From positions 18,335,814 to 18,399,813 of the forward strand of contig NC_087063.1 of NCBI RefSeq assembly GCF_963678635.1: DNA of 64,000 nt, written 5' to 3'. This DNA comes from Symsagittifera roscoffensis. Lineage: Eukaryota; Xenacoelomorpha; Acoela; Convolutidae. Under the pieces are notes generated by a model. The model saw only the letters and a list, made by a program, of their open reading frames with translations, ran no database searches and had not been told where the DNA came from. Shown one piece after another: positions 1-11,262 of this stretch (within the stretch, counting starts at the first letter, position 1; the number at the start of each line of letters is the position of its first letter). The position numbers and the translations under genes were made by a program.

Positions 1-2879
1 TAAAATAAGCAAATCGAATTACATTTTTTGTAGAAAAATGACTAAAAAAGCACACAAAAAAAATCATAAGAAAAATTATGAAACATTTTCTCAATTTTTT
101 TTTGCAGTTTTTTGAACTTTCGATATTTTGATTCCACGTAACTAGCCTTACTCGAGTAATTTTAAGTTATACGTTTTTAATTAAGCTTTTGTGAGCTTTT
201 AAATCATTGAAATCAGCGAATGTAAGCGTGCTCGCTGGCTTTTATTTGTTCGAATCAAGACGAAAAATCAAAATCTTCAAACCAGTTGTCCTCATCACTG
301 GGAAATTTGTTTGAAGTTTTTTGAATCTCTGAGCCCAAAGTAAGCAAAACAAATTGAGCCGTTTTGATTTGAGTAAAATTCTAAGCGGATTTTGCTTTCA
401 TCCCTTCTTGCCTTAAGTCAATCCGTTTTGTCTGACAACTCAAACCAACTCGTTAGCACAGAAGATTAAAACCACAATTATTTCTGCCTCGCTTTGGTTC
501 TGAGGTATATCGGTCTTGGGTAGCTGGCTGATTGACAACGTTTCATTTCATACATAAGATAACCGTAAGTTTCGGAGATTACAAGTCAACAAAGAATAAC
601 GAACTGCCATAAATTTTGGTATTTCAGAGCAAAATCCACTGTGATAAATTACGCCAAATGAAAACATTGATAAATGAAATTTCCGCCTCAAAAACCTGTG
701 AACTTTGTTTCGATCTTTCAGTTTTCGACTTTTCTCACACACTGCTTTTCGTTCACCAGAAAATTCATTAGTTACTACCTTGGTTTTTCTATCTATGAAT
801 TCTAGTGAGAATAAAATGGCTTCAATTTCCGTAATTTTTTCGACACAAATAGCAAAAACGGTTTTAATATGCTATACCAATCATTCTTCCTGGTGTTTAA
901 TTGTGAAATGCGATACCTGGCTTTGCGCAGATAAAATTAAAAGAAAACAAAACATAAGTTACTCTGCCCAATAAATGCAACAAAGTAAAAAGATTCACGA
1001 AACTTTATTTACAATGTCGAAGACACACGTACGCGCTTTTCAGCGAATTTAATCTTTGTTTTCTTTATTTCTTTTCTCTCGCTGTGGTTTTTATTTTTTC
1101 ATTTTTTCTTTCCTTGAGTTACCTTTTTTAAATAAACAACTTAACTTAACAACAAGATGCTCTATTTAATTTCTTTATTTCTTTTCTCTTGCTGTGATTT
1201 TTATTTTTTTTTATTTTTTCTTTCCTTGAGGAAACTTTTTAAAAAAAAACAACTTAACTTAACAATAAGATGCTGTCTTTATTTTTTTTACTTCTTATCT
1301 CTCGCTGTAGAAGAAAAGGAATAAAATAGCACGTTTAATTCAGGTTTCCTATTCAGCTTTGATCGCCGGGACTCAAAGACAATCGGAATGAGACAAGGGC
1401 CTTAAGAGAGATGAATGAAAATGATTAAAGAGTAGTTGAGGATTTCGAGCTCACTTTACCATGCAACTTCTTTCCATTTTCCCTAGCAAGAAAAGGGCTA
1501 AATTAGCGGTCGGAGGCGAAAAGTGGAAAGTGATTGCATCTTTACCCTCTCAAATATTCTGATTGTCGCAACAAACCGAGGGAGCAGAAGATTGCACTAA
1601 ACCGAACCAATAATTAGCAAACGAGAGAGTTTTTTTAGATTTTTACATTTAAACGACATTTTTTACAGTTTTATTTCATTTGGATTTTTAGTCTTTATTG
1701 ATTAAAATGGTTTTTCTTGTTTGGTTAACTTTGTCCAAATGACACGCAAGAATACATTTGTATAACACACCTTCGAGGTTAACCATTCTCCCAACCTTTT
1801 TTTTTCAACTCTTTATTATATTTTACTGCATCCCTTTTACTCCTGTTTATTTAGCCCATATTGTGGCAAGGAAAAAGCCGTGAATTCGATCGAATATATA
1901 TTTCACCCGCAGCCCAAAACAAACAAGCCATAAAGCACCAACACACTTTCAAATTTTCATTCTGCTCTCCAAGCATTACTAGCAAAACACCTGAAACAAA
2001 ATACAACATTAGCATACGTTTTTTATAAAATCACTTTTATGGTGAAAGCGGCGCTAACGTGCTCACAGCTCTATACCATTTTCTGTCATTCGCGTACCAA
2101 TAATTAATCTTTAATGTTAATGTGCAACTTACTATAGCTAAAAACAAACAACAACAGCATTAAATTTTCATATTTTGCAAACATTCAGGCCATTAATTTA
2201 ATGTTCGTACTGAATATTTTGCTGGAATTTTTAACTCTCAATTCAAAAATGATTTAGTGGCTCCATTTGGTCATAAAAAAGGCTGATGAAGCGATTTTTC
2301 CCTGAATTATCTCATTAAGTGTACGTGACAGAATCATAAAACTGCAAAAATTTGTCTATTTAAGACTCTTACTTAGATATCGTAATTGTTGTTACTTAGT
2401 CTACATATACCTTCTTCATATGTAAAACCTGTGCCCATTTTTCGAATTATTAAAAACTCATCGATCACAGACAAAAACTTGAATTCTAAGATCCCTTAAT
2501 TTCTCACTACTGTTTATCCCTTCACCTTTTGCGACCGCCCTCCTCGACTCTGTTTCTGGTTCCTGTTTTTGATTGAGAGTGATTGGAGTAGCGCCATTTC
2601 CTTCTTTCTTAATCTTTCTAGCTAACTTAATTTTACGTTACTTACTGTCTTAGTGTTGAGCCATACTTAATAAAAGTCCGCCAGGAAGCGCCTCCCTTCA
2701 ATCACAAATCTTTAGCTAAGACTCTACCACGCTATACACTACAAACAGCTGACCGTAGCTTTCCTGATTAAACTTACCATTTAAGTAAATCTTCAACTTT
2801 TTTACTTCATTAGTTAAGTGGAAGCTAATTACTTTTTAAATTGGTGAGTTATCTCATAACTGTTTGAGTGGTTATAAGT
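1..2879. other. intergenic, upstream of calmodulin-like gene
   Basis: No exon-like, GC-richer open segment with splice signals is visible on either strand. The stretch is AT-rich with homopolymer runs and one short tandem repeat (annotated separately). Any promoter or 5' non-coding exon of the calmodulin-like gene would lie here, but no core promoter element can be assigned with confidence. Confidence 0.6.
1051..1310. repeat. 110-bp tandem repeat, about 2.3 copies
   Basis: A T-rich unit containing TTCTTTATTTCTTTTCTC starts at 1061, recurs at 1171, and recurs partially near 1281-1291, giving a period of about 110 bp. Each unit also carries AACTTAACTTAACAA and AAGATGCT. The copies differ by substitutions and short indels in the T runs. 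It looks like a local satellite-like duplication with no coding content. Confidence 0.8.
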
Positions 2880-3154
2880 ATGGCTACGGCTGGTGCAAGT
2901 ACCAGTAGTAAAGGGGGGTTGCCACTTCCCTCCTCCCCTTCCTCCTCCGCCCCCTCCTCCTCTATCGGGCAGGGGGCTTCCTCGGGAGCCACAACTACTA
3001 AGGTGATCAAAGTGACAGGGGGTGGGAGTGGGAGCCATTACTATGGACCCTGGCTGATTGAACCCGCAGATTGTTCCGACTCCTTTTTAGACGGCGAGAC
3101 AGCTGTGAAGAATCTCACAGACGAACAGATCGAGGAATTCCGCAAGGCATTCAA
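2880..3154 (+). CDS. calmodulin-like gene, exon 1
   Basis: Encodes residues 1-91 and two bases of codon 92. Low-complexity Ser/Pro/Gly tracts are followed by [15 protein letters not shown] and the first EF-hand helix. The donor is AA|GTGAGT (phase 2). The exon is much richer in G and C than the surrounding DNA, as the other real exons here are. Confidence 0.87.
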
Positions 3155-6100
3155 GTGAGTAGCTAATATATATTTAACCCGGGCGGATTCGACCCTCGCC
3201 AATCAAAGGATATTTTTTTATCCAATTTTTCGGCCGACTAAACCTCAAATTTTTCAAGAGGTGCATTTGGAGCTAATTTATACTAATTTTGAAGGGGATC
3301 CGAAAAAACCGCGATATTGTTTTTTTTTTTCAAAAAATTTCCCTGCGGCGGAGAACCTTTTGTCAAAATTGGGTCTGTATAGTGTTCTGGGAGTGGTCAT
3401 AATCCGCCACCCCCTCGAGAAAATCTTAGATTCGGTCCTGTTCCTGTATATATTACAATTTCAAAGTTCTGTATATATATTGCAATCTCAAAGTTCGGTC
3501 CTGTATATATTACACAAATAAATTTTTTTTTTAAATGCTGGAGAAATTTTACCCACGACTGGAGAAGAGTTTTTTTGAGTGCAATCAAACACTTCCCGAT
3601 TCAAACAATTCCCTATTCAGACTAATGGATGTCACCAAATAGTACAGAAAGAACATGGTGATCAAGTGAAGAATTCCTAAGAGTGAGAGGGTCTTGTTTG
3701 GGGAACGAAATTTTGTTGTTTCATGTTTTTTTTGCTAGCTTAAGTCTAGAGCATCTACAAATATTATCAACCCAAATTGCGAAGAAAATTTCAGTTTTAG
3801 ACAATTTAGGTTGACGCGGTTGGTGCTTCTCTAAAAGGCTGCTTTGGGTTCGCTCCATAATCCAGCGTTCATTCCATACTTAATTTAAAACTACTGTTTT
3901 CTTGGAGTCCTTACAAAAGTTTGGGTACAATCCGGCAGCAAACTGACACAAATCTACTGATTTGTTTTAACTGGAACTAACCAAACGTAACTAAATATTG
4001 CACGCTTCGCTTAAGCAACAGATCTGTTTGAAGTTTCCTTGAGTATACTTCATACTTTTACTTTGGTTGAAGGCTTCAATTCACGCCGAGTTTTCTGTGG
4101 AATGGAAAAATTTGGGTGAGTCAACGTAAAATTTTCTCAACTCTAAAGCTTTTTGACTAATTTTTTAAGTTACTGATGTGAGAAAAAAAATAGTTAAATC
4201 AAAAACCAATAGCCACTGCGACGATACTGTTCCATTCAATACAGTGATTAAGATAAAGCTGCCTGCATATAATCTGCTGTTTATCAAATTTTTATCAAAT
4301 TTATCTAGTATTTATCAAACTTTTTTTCCACCTTTTGCCTTTTGAATTTGTCTTCCAAAAGTTAAAATGTTGTAGATTCGAATATCACTTGTCCTTGCAA
4401 CACAAAGAATGCGTGGCTAAAAGTTTGCCCTGAGCTCCAAACTTTTGGCTCCCCTACGATTACAGCAAAAAAAAGAAGAAAACAAAATGGAAAAAAATTT
4501 AAAAACCAGCGAGCAATTTTAAGTCTAGTAGAAATAAGTCTGTTTTTTTTCTGGATATTCAATGGTGAATAAAAATCTTATCTGTGGAAGATGGTGAACG
4601 ATTGAAGTCTTTTTCAGAAAATTTTTAACCAGATTTTGTTTTACAGAAAAAATTTGGTTGCTTAAAAATTGTTGAAAATCTGGTTTCAATATTCTTCTTA
4701 TGATTTTTTTTTCGCAAAGTAGCTTTCGTTTTGCTGAAACAAAAAACGATTCTTCAAAAACTGGGCGCAGAGTTTGTATCGCTAAGGTCAGACAGATTAG
4801 TTAAGCAAAATTATCTGCTGGAGGTCAACTAGTCCAAGCTGATTAAACTGAGACACAGTCCCCTAGTGAACACAAATTTAAAAAATGATCAATAATAATT
4901 CAGTGATGCTTAGTTTGTCATGTCATTTTATACACTTTACCAGCTTTTTATTCCTTGATGTTCTAACTCTGAGTCTTAACAAGTTATGAGCCCAGATTTC
5001 TATTTTTTCTTGTTTTAAATTTCTGTCAAAATTTTGCGTGGTCGACAAACTTTGTGGTGCTGATGCACACAAAGCGCCTGTTCAGGAGAATAACAGGCGT
5101 GATGATTCGCCAGAGGCTGAGCCTACTCTCTTCGAGAATCCAATCCTGATCAGCAGGCAGCCTATGACACCAGGATGCACGTGGAAGCAGTGTTGGTGCA
5201 GCAGAAGGAAGACAATCGAAACAGTGATACTCCACATGGGTCTTGTGCTTAAGAACCCAATTTTCATGTACATAAAGAACGACAGCGTGAGAACAGACGG
5301 CAATGGCGATGTGACGCAAGCCTGGAAGCTGCATCAATAGAAGTTTTGCAGTGTAGAAAAGCTAACGCTAGCTAGTCTAGGAGGTCAGCCTGTGAAGCTA
5401 CGTCTGGAATCAGCGTAGGATTTCGATGATTGGTTTGTTCGCAGCCAAGAGTTGATGACTCGGTTGAACAAAATTGGAGAGGAAATGATGGACACACTTC
5501 AAAACTATTGTGATCAATGGGCTGGCTTACGGCAATGAGCATTTTGTTATGCAGGGGAACTTTCAGCAAACCAAGATGTTTTCAGAGCTTATAAACAGAT
5601 TGACTGTCTGTGATGACTCGGACAAGGCTCGATGTGGAAAGGGGTCTGGACGTGGTCACATAGTCATGCAAATTGAGGAAATGAAGAAAATAGTGTCAAG
5701 TAATGGATGTTCAAAAAAGAGTATCATAAAGAATTATGTCTAGAGACTGCTTATCTAGAAATCGCAGTGGGTTGTCAAGTTCTCTATGCAGCTAATCGAA
5801 CAAAGCAGCTTCAATGAGGAGCAACTTCAATGAGGAAGACCACCTCATTGTAGATACAGGGTGCTCTGATCATATGGCGCGCGAGAAGACTGCTTTTACT
5901 GGCTTTGAAACCTGGCACAGAAGGACAACTGTAGCGAACATCATCGGCGCGTTGCCAAGGATTGCGGACAGGGGATCACTGGATGTCGATATCACACACT
6001 GCCAAGATGCTGTGGGGAGCTATTTTTTCTACGACGTGCTATCTGTGACAAGCTGCAATGTGAGCTTGATAAGTATGTACTCAGCGGTGACTAGAGGGTC

Positions 6101-9100
6101 GCGCTTCAGCTTTACCACAGATACCTCAATTGTACTGGCGTTGATGTTGGACAGCTACCTGTGAAGCAGCGAGGTAAGCTTTATTTCAGGAGCAAGTTCA
6201 GGCAACCGATGACTCTAGTCAAGAAGACAAATGGGTTGACCAGTGATGCAATGCTGTGGCACCGACAACTTGGCCACCTTGTCAACGAGCAGGAGCTTGC
6301 GTAACTTCAAAAAATTGTCCTGCAAGATGATTCCTCCAAGATACAGGAAGCAACATTGTCAAACAAAACCTACAGTAGAGCATCAACAGCGAGCAACGGG
6401 TTTTCAATGACATCCAGAGATATTTTTAGTACCGATCTTGCGTGAGATACGCTATGCCTTGAGCTTCATCGACGTCTTGAGTCGGCTGGCCATGGTCAAT
6501 TACCTGGTTAAGAAGAGTGATGCTCAACTGAAGTTTCAAGAGTTTGTGGCTGAACATGATGGGCCAAAGAGCCTCCATACTGACAATTGAGTAGAGTATT
6601 AGTCAGTCAAAAGTGATTAAAAGACTTTCTCTAGATTTCCAGGAGTTTAAAGTGCCCAATACTCCTAATCAGAACGGGGTAGCAGAGAGATCTACAACAG
6701 AATGATCGCCGAGATGAAACGATATCTGCTGGTTGAAGCAAAGCCACCGAATACGTTCTGAGTCTAAACTATATCGACAAATGTAAGGGTTTGTAGCATG
6801 TGTCGCACGTCCAGTAATGGGAAGCGCTGTTCACTGATGGAGACGAACCAAGGAAAACCATCAAAAAAGAACTTTTTGCGTGCGTTCAGTTGCTTGTCGT
6901 ACTATCAGGAACGAGGCAACAGACGGAAACTGAACACAAACGGCAAGAAAAGCAATTTCATCTGCTAAGACGATGAGAGCAAAGCCTACTTCTTCATGAT
7001 TTTAGAAACAAGACCAGTGGCACGAGCAAGAAAGATGACATTCAATGAGGACATTATTTCAGGTTGAATTCTAATTCAATAGAATTCAAGTTCAATTACA
7101 ATCGATACAATAAGATTCAATAATAATGTAGTTCCTGCGAATTGCAGAGGATCTATCAGCAGCCTTTATTTTTCCTGTCGAGGGTAGTCCTTTTGTGTTA
7201 TCTCCCAACATTCCTGAATGGGTTATTTTGTTGAGCAAAGCTCTTTTTTTGCTACTCAAGACCGTTTTTTTGCGTCTAGAACTTTCACATGGTACCACTA
7301 TTGCAGCCAATTTTCGGCAGGAGAGCTCGTCCTCACACGCTATCATTGCTATGGCATGAGATCGAATACACGATCTGACGATTTCAAGGTACCACTATGG
7401 TAATTGCCTCTTAATAGATGTCCTTAAGGGATCATTAAAAAAATTATTTCGGCAAAAGTTAAAACTGCTGTCGGTTTATTCCTTATTATGAAAATCCGAA
7501 GAATGATCTACAATAACGTGGCGTACATTTCAGTTATTGGCGCTCGATTTTTGATGCTTCACGTCATCGCAAACATAAATGAACTCCTCGCTATAGGTTC
7601 ACTTATTTGGGAAACAAAGTTTGCAGAATAAGCCAAAAACGTTTCATATTACATCAATTAGGAATACAAATTTTCAAAATCAGTTTTCTGCAAATTTTTC
7701 TCATCTTTCTCATCTTCTCCACTCAATTTTTTCATCTTTGATTTGATTTCATTATAAAACTGATAATTAACTTAAGTAGACAGTAACCCAATTAATTCAT
7801 AGAAACGTTTCAAATTTTACCTGACTTTTTTGCAGACAGAATTTTTATGATTACTATCATCAGAAAAATACAGCGACTGTTTGCTAAAATGCTTCATATC
7901 TCTTTTCTTGAGCTCAGCGTGTTATCTAACAATTTTTAACTTTTTAACTAACAATGTTTGACAAAACTGTCCATGCCATCTGCAGAATACTAAAACCTTT
8001 AGCTCAAAGCCGAAAAGAGTTTTACACGCGGTCAGTATCCGTCAAATTACAGGAGTCTGAAAATTGAAAGTTCAGAATAAATATTGTTAGCAATTTTTCT
8101 GAAGAATGAAAAGTGTCAATCCGGCTCACAGATGATTTTATGGTTGCATGCATCGCACCAGGCTCTAAATTTTTTTTTTTCGTTTTTGAACAAATTTGTA
8201 TTTTATTTTTATCTCAAGCTAATATGTAACTTTAATAATCAAAATCATTTGAACATCTTAATTCCAACGTAGATCCAAAGTTGTAGCATATCCAACAATT
8301 AAACATAGCCTTGAGCTTACGCCAGAAAGTTTAAATCATGTCACAGTGACTTGTAGGGATTTCCTGTGTTTCCTCTATTGATTTAAAATTCCAGGGCTGG
8401 TTTTTTAGTTATTTTACTGAGAACCAGTCCTGGACTGCCAGATTTTTCTTGGTGAATTTTGAAATTTTCAATTGCTTCGAAGCTTGTTAGCAAAAAAAAA
8501 CGAAACAAGGATCTAAAAACCCACATACAGAGTGACAAGAACCTCACAAATAAATTGTCTGGGATAGTTACCATCGAAATTAAATTTTTAAAGTTCCAGC
8601 AGATTTATAATGAAAAAAAAAACGTAACAATTTGTAAGTGATTAGATACCGGAAAAACTCTACGTTTGAATGTTTTGAGCAGTTTTTTGACAGTTTATTT
8701 GACAACTTCAAAACTTTAAAGTGATCTTCGTCATTAAAATACTCATTGATTCATCGATTCGCACAATAATCCGCCACCCCCTCGAGAAAAACTTAGATTC
8801 GGTCCTGTATATATTACTATTTCAAAGTTTTATAACACAGTCTGGAGTGTGGGGAGATAATACAAATGGACTATCCTCGACAGGATTGTTAAGGCCGACT
8901 GATAGCTCCTCTGCGAATCACAGGAACTACATTATTATGATTATTATTTATTCCTTAGCACCGCTGTGTTACGGTCTCAAAGCAGGTTCATTTGAGTTGT
9001 AGTGTTTTTTGTAATTTTTGTAACTTTCATCGCATTGACAGGCTTAAGTTTTGGAGATAACAAAACCGTGCTTTTAAGCATATTCGCATATTTGCATTTT

Positions 9101-11262
9101 ATATAGTATTTTTACAGTTTCATAGACATTGACTCATGATTACGTATAAAATCGAATTGCATTGAAAGTCGAGTTTTTTTTTAATCAAAAACCGTTTTTC
9201 ATTTTCACAAAGGGAGTCTGGTTTTGTTTTTGTTTTTGCCGAAACAGTTACCTTAAAAACATGCCGTTCCTATCAAGTTTTTTAGCATAATGATTTTGTT
9301 TCACGCTACAGTGAAACATTTTAGTAATTTTTTTCTGTGTCGAGGAAAATCATTTGAAGTTTTTTCATCTCAGACCAATAAATTGCAGGGAATGGATGAA
9401 GAAATGAGTTTACGTTATGTTACTCATTTCTTTAAGATGTTTATTCTGGTGAAGTAAATTGTTTTCGATTATCTAAGCTATTAATTACGAATATACATTA
9501 CGATGATCTTCGACGAGCCCTTTCCCTAACAGCGAAAAAAAAAACACTTTCAAAAAAATAAACGTTTTTTTTCGAAATCAATTTAACTCCCTTGACTGAT
9601 TGGCTATGCCTTGTTTGTTCTGTTATATGAGTGTGTGGCGTTCGTTCGTGCATGCATGCAATGTGTTGTGCCGTGTTTAGGATCTTCGATAAGGACGGGG
9701 ATGGGAATGTCTCGACTGATGAGCTGGGCAAAGTGATGCGGGAACTGGGCCAGAACCCCTCCGAGGATGAACTGCAGGAGATGATCGAGGAAATCGACAA
9801 GGACGGTCAGTATAATCATCATTATCGATATCAGTAATAATTACCAAACCTCCAACAGCAATAACACCTGTAGAGGACATATGATAGTGGTTTACGTTTC
9901 CAACATTTCAAGTTATATTTTCGACGCAAGATCCCCATCAATCTCATTGCATATTAGCACGAAAATGAAAAGTTGAAGCTTATTAGCGCCAAAAGCCTCC
10001 GGTTCGTTTGGTCGTTGGTCACAAAAATGTCGTAGTTCAAAAGAGTTCACAGTTTTTATCGGCCGTGAAGCGGTAAAAGTACCGACAATTCATTTTTGCA
10101 AGCCGATTTGAATGTTTGTTGGAGGATAAAATTTGCATGGAAACGCTCCATTGGGGCGGACTTTAAAAACTTCCTGATAAACTACGAAAAAATGATTCAA
10201 AAAAACTTCTTGGAATATGTGTTGTGGTTGCGAGCAAGAAAAAGAGGCTATTCTCTAGGCAGAGGGACTCAAAAACTAAACTGTTTATGATTGAGATGTA
10301 CTTGCCACATGCTTTTTCAGGTTTTTGATTATTATGACCACTGATTGGCTAATGTAACTTTTTGACATTAGAGCCTTCTATCACGAGTAATTCTCCCATG
10401 TTCATTGCTGTTTGTTTAGGCAATGGGGAGATTGACTTTGATGAGTTCCTGGAGATGATGGCGAAGCAGATGAACGGACCCTCTCTGGACCAGGAGATAG
10501 AAGAGGCTTGGAAGCTGTTCAACACACAACAACTGCCCACCATCACCAAACAACACATCAGGAAAGCACAAACAAAACAAATAAATAATATACAAGCTAA
10601 CAAAAACTACGAAATTTAAAAGAATAAGGCGCTTATTGCATATGTGTCTAAAATTTTTCATAAGGCGCCTCTAGCATCAATATATTTTGCCTATCAGAGA
10701 GCCGAAAAAAAACTATTTCAACGGCCTCTTTGGCTCAAATTTTTACGGCGCTACGATATGTTGGACTACAATTGGTCTTTTTGGTCGTTCCAGGACAGCT
10801 CAGAACCAGTATTTGATCCATAGCAGATAGCAGAGATCGAAAAATAATTCTACGATTTTTTTGAAAATCTTCACACCCTCGAAAAAAGCCTTGCCCCCCC
10901 ACACACACACTCACAAACCGTTATATATTTATTACCACTTAACAGATTTGAGGCCACTGATCAGTTTTAAAAAAATAGCTGAACAATTTCAAATCATGGG
11001 AGTCCGCTCAATACTCGTTTTTATTGCCGAATACAATGGTAATGCTGTTTGTCTTTTTTGATGCAGGAGAGTGATGGAGCGTCTGACCGATTACATGACA
11101 AATGAGGACCTCGAGGTCATTCTGGGTCACGTGGAAGTGGACGGAGAGGACCAGATCACATTCGAGGCCTTCTCCAACATGATGAAAAGCAACCCCCTCG
11201 AACCCCAACAACAACAACCACAACAACAAACAAGCAGTGCAACCACCACAGCCTCCACATAG
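2880..11262 (+). CDS. calmodulin-like EF-hand protein (4 exons, 245 aa)
   Basis: Joined exons 2880-3154, 9681-9805, 10420-10561 and 11067-11262 give one open frame of 245 codons plus TAG. Residues 1-78 are a Ser/Pro/Gly/Thr-rich extension absent from calmodulin. A calmodulin-like core follows from [13 protein letters not shown] (79-91). EF1 (loop 95-106, D-D-D-N-S-E ligand positions) and EF2 (131-142, D-D-N-E-D-E) look competent for Ca2+. EF3 (168-179, starting NTQQ) has lost its acidic ligands, and EF4 (204-215) has Ala where the invariant Glu belongs, so the C-lobe is probably Ca2+-blind. The tail is Gln-rich, then Ser/Thr-rich. The family is cytosolic Ca2+ sensors acting on target proteins; the specific partner is unknown. 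The start is the first ATG in the frame; a further 5' non-coding exon cannot be excluded. Introns 1 and 2 are GT-AG, while intron 3 lacks a GT donor. The gene is convergent with the innexin. Confidence 0.88.
3178..3440. repeat. 5'-truncated CAGGGGCGGATC-family MITE fragment
   Basis: The right end, read on the minus strand, is CAGGACCGAATCTAAGATTT then CTCGAGGGGG, matching the terminus of the full element at 11818. The interior (CTAATTTATACTAATTTTGA, CCTGCGGCGG) matches the interior of 48792-49188. The left end is degraded. The following 70 bp (to 3515) hold local duplications of CTGTATATATTACAATTTCA that recur next to the copy at 8767. Confidence 0.65.
5400..5700 (+). pseudogene. copia gag fragment
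   Basis: Frame-shifted pieces read [20 protein letters not shown] near 5440-5500 and [17 protein letters not shown] near 5513-5563, typical of the copia gag region. A degraded [11 protein letters not shown] follows, where a zinc knuckle would be expected. The upstream open stretch 5038-5340 may be more of the same ORF, but no family motif is clear in it. Confidence 0.65.
5814..6164 (+). pseudogene. copia aspartic protease region
   Basis: An open stretch carries [13 protein letters not shown] (about residues 12-24), the D-T-G active site and following CSDH context typical of copia proteases. [20 protein letters not shown], the strand that precedes the pre-integrase domain, comes further along. 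It ends at a stop before the next domain. Confidence 0.75.
6245..7066 (+). pseudogene. copia pre-integrase and integrase core remnant
   Basis: [18 protein letters not shown] (6248-6301) is the GAG-pre-integrase motif. Integrase pieces follow in changing frames: [26 protein letters not shown] followed by a stop then VEY (second catalytic D), and [10 protein letters not shown] with the catalytic E near 6670. The C-terminal module includes [19 protein letters not shown] and MTFNEDI. Internal stops and frameshifts rule out function. Confidence 0.8.
7122..7210 (-). repeat. left arm of a diverged inverted repeat (LTR-like end)
   Basis: Read on the minus strand it starts TGTTGGGAGATAACACAAAA, continues through CTCGACAGG and CTGATAG.TCCTCTGC, and ends CAGGAACTACATTATTA. 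It matches 8848-8938 on the plus strand with scattered differences. The TGTTGG start resembles copia-type LTR ends, but no paired same-strand copy is present. Confidence 0.7.
8767..8835. repeat. short MITE 3'-end copy with flank
   Basis: It repeats CCGCCACCCCCTCGAGAAAA, then TTAGATTCGGTCCTG and TATATATTAC.ATTTCAAAGTT, seen at 3405-3475. Because the flanking TATATATTAC sequence is shared as well, the two copies are pieces of one larger repeat rather than independent insertions of the terminus alone. Confidence 0.7.
8848..8938 (+). repeat. right arm of the diverged inverted repeat
   Basis: It reads TGTGGGGAGATAATACAAAT then CTCGACAGG, TGATAGCTCCTCTGC and CAGGAACTACATTATTAT, the reverse complement of 7122-7210 with substitutions. 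The pair encloses about 1.6 kb of AT-rich DNA with no recognisable ORF. This could be two solo LTR remnants in opposite orientation or the ends of one element. Confidence 0.7.
9681..9805 (+). CDS. calmodulin-like gene, exon 2
   Basis: The acceptor is GTGTTTAG|G and the donor is GACG|GTCAGT (phase 1). It encodes the EF1 loop [12 protein letters not shown], the helix [19 protein letters not shown] and the start of EF2. The text is close to canonical calmodulin (for example, the LG.NPSE.EL linker). Confidence 0.93.
9806..10419 (+). other. intron 2 of calmodulin-like gene
   Basis: Bounded by GTCAGT and TTTGTTTAG, 614 bp, phase 1. No repeat or exon-like stretch is recognised inside it. Confidence 0.85.
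10420..10561 (+). CDS. calmodulin-like gene, exon 3
   Basis: The acceptor is TTTGTTTAG|GC, completing the EF2 glycine codon. It encodes [18 protein letters not shown], the central linker and the degenerate EF3 beginning [13 protein letters not shown]. The 3' end is set by frame and homology at CATCAG|GAAAGC. No GT follows within the next 80 bases, and the open frame otherwise reads on to a stop. The end position is therefore less certain than the start. Confidence 0.82.
10562..11066 (+). other. intron 3 of calmodulin-like gene, candidate GA-AG intron
   Basis: The 505-bp intron begins GAAAGC and ends TTGATGCAG. The exon 3 side CATCAG|GAAAGC differs at one base from a consensus CAG|GTAAGC donor. 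Joining after CATCAG restores the calmodulin-like text HIRRVMERL in frame. CAGGA is shared by both junctions, so the exact cut may slide by a few bases, but no slide produces GT-AG or GC-AG. It contains a (CA)-rich stretch near 10900 and no exon-like segment. Confidence 0.6.
11067..11262 (+). CDS. calmodulin-like gene, exon 4 (terminal)
   Basis: The acceptor is TTTGATGCAG|GAGAGTG. It encodes the second helix of EF3, the degenerate EF4 ([12 protein letters not shown]) and a tail with Gln runs (QQQQPQQQ) followed by SSATTTAST and TAG. CAA-rich codons make the Gln tract an impure repeat. Confidence 0.88.

Larger units (their letters stand above)
5030..7070 (+). mobile_element. decayed Ty1/copia retrotransposon (gag, PR, INT remnants)
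   Basis: Copia domains appear in order gag, protease, GAG-pre-integrase and integrase, in three frames with many stops and indels, in the sense orientation of the host gene. No RT-RNase H domain follows, so the copy is truncated at about 7070. No intact LTR pair is visible. Age is suggested by many frameshifts; it is inert as protein-coding DNA. Confidence 0.85.
3155..9680 (+). other. intron 1 of calmodulin-like gene (6.5 kb)
   Basis: Bounded by GTGAGT and TTTAG. It contains a MITE-like fragment, a decayed Ty1/copia element, an inverted-repeat pair and AT-rich filler. The parts 3516-5029, 7211-8766 and 8939-9680 hold nothing further that I recognise. Confidence 0.8.

Noticed and set aside
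2829-3038. Minus-strand frame with a Gly run over calmodulin-like exon 1
   Set aside because: It is the antisense of the Ser/Pro-rich exon; the Gly run is the complement of CCTCC repeats.
8084-8641. Overlapping short frames within intron 1
   Set aside because: AT-rich random frames without similarity or signals.
10541-10619. Exon 3 of the calmodulin-like gene simply reading on to a stop at 10617-10619
   Set aside because: It would truncate EF3, and the downstream exon restores the full calmodulin layout in frame, so splicing is far more likely.
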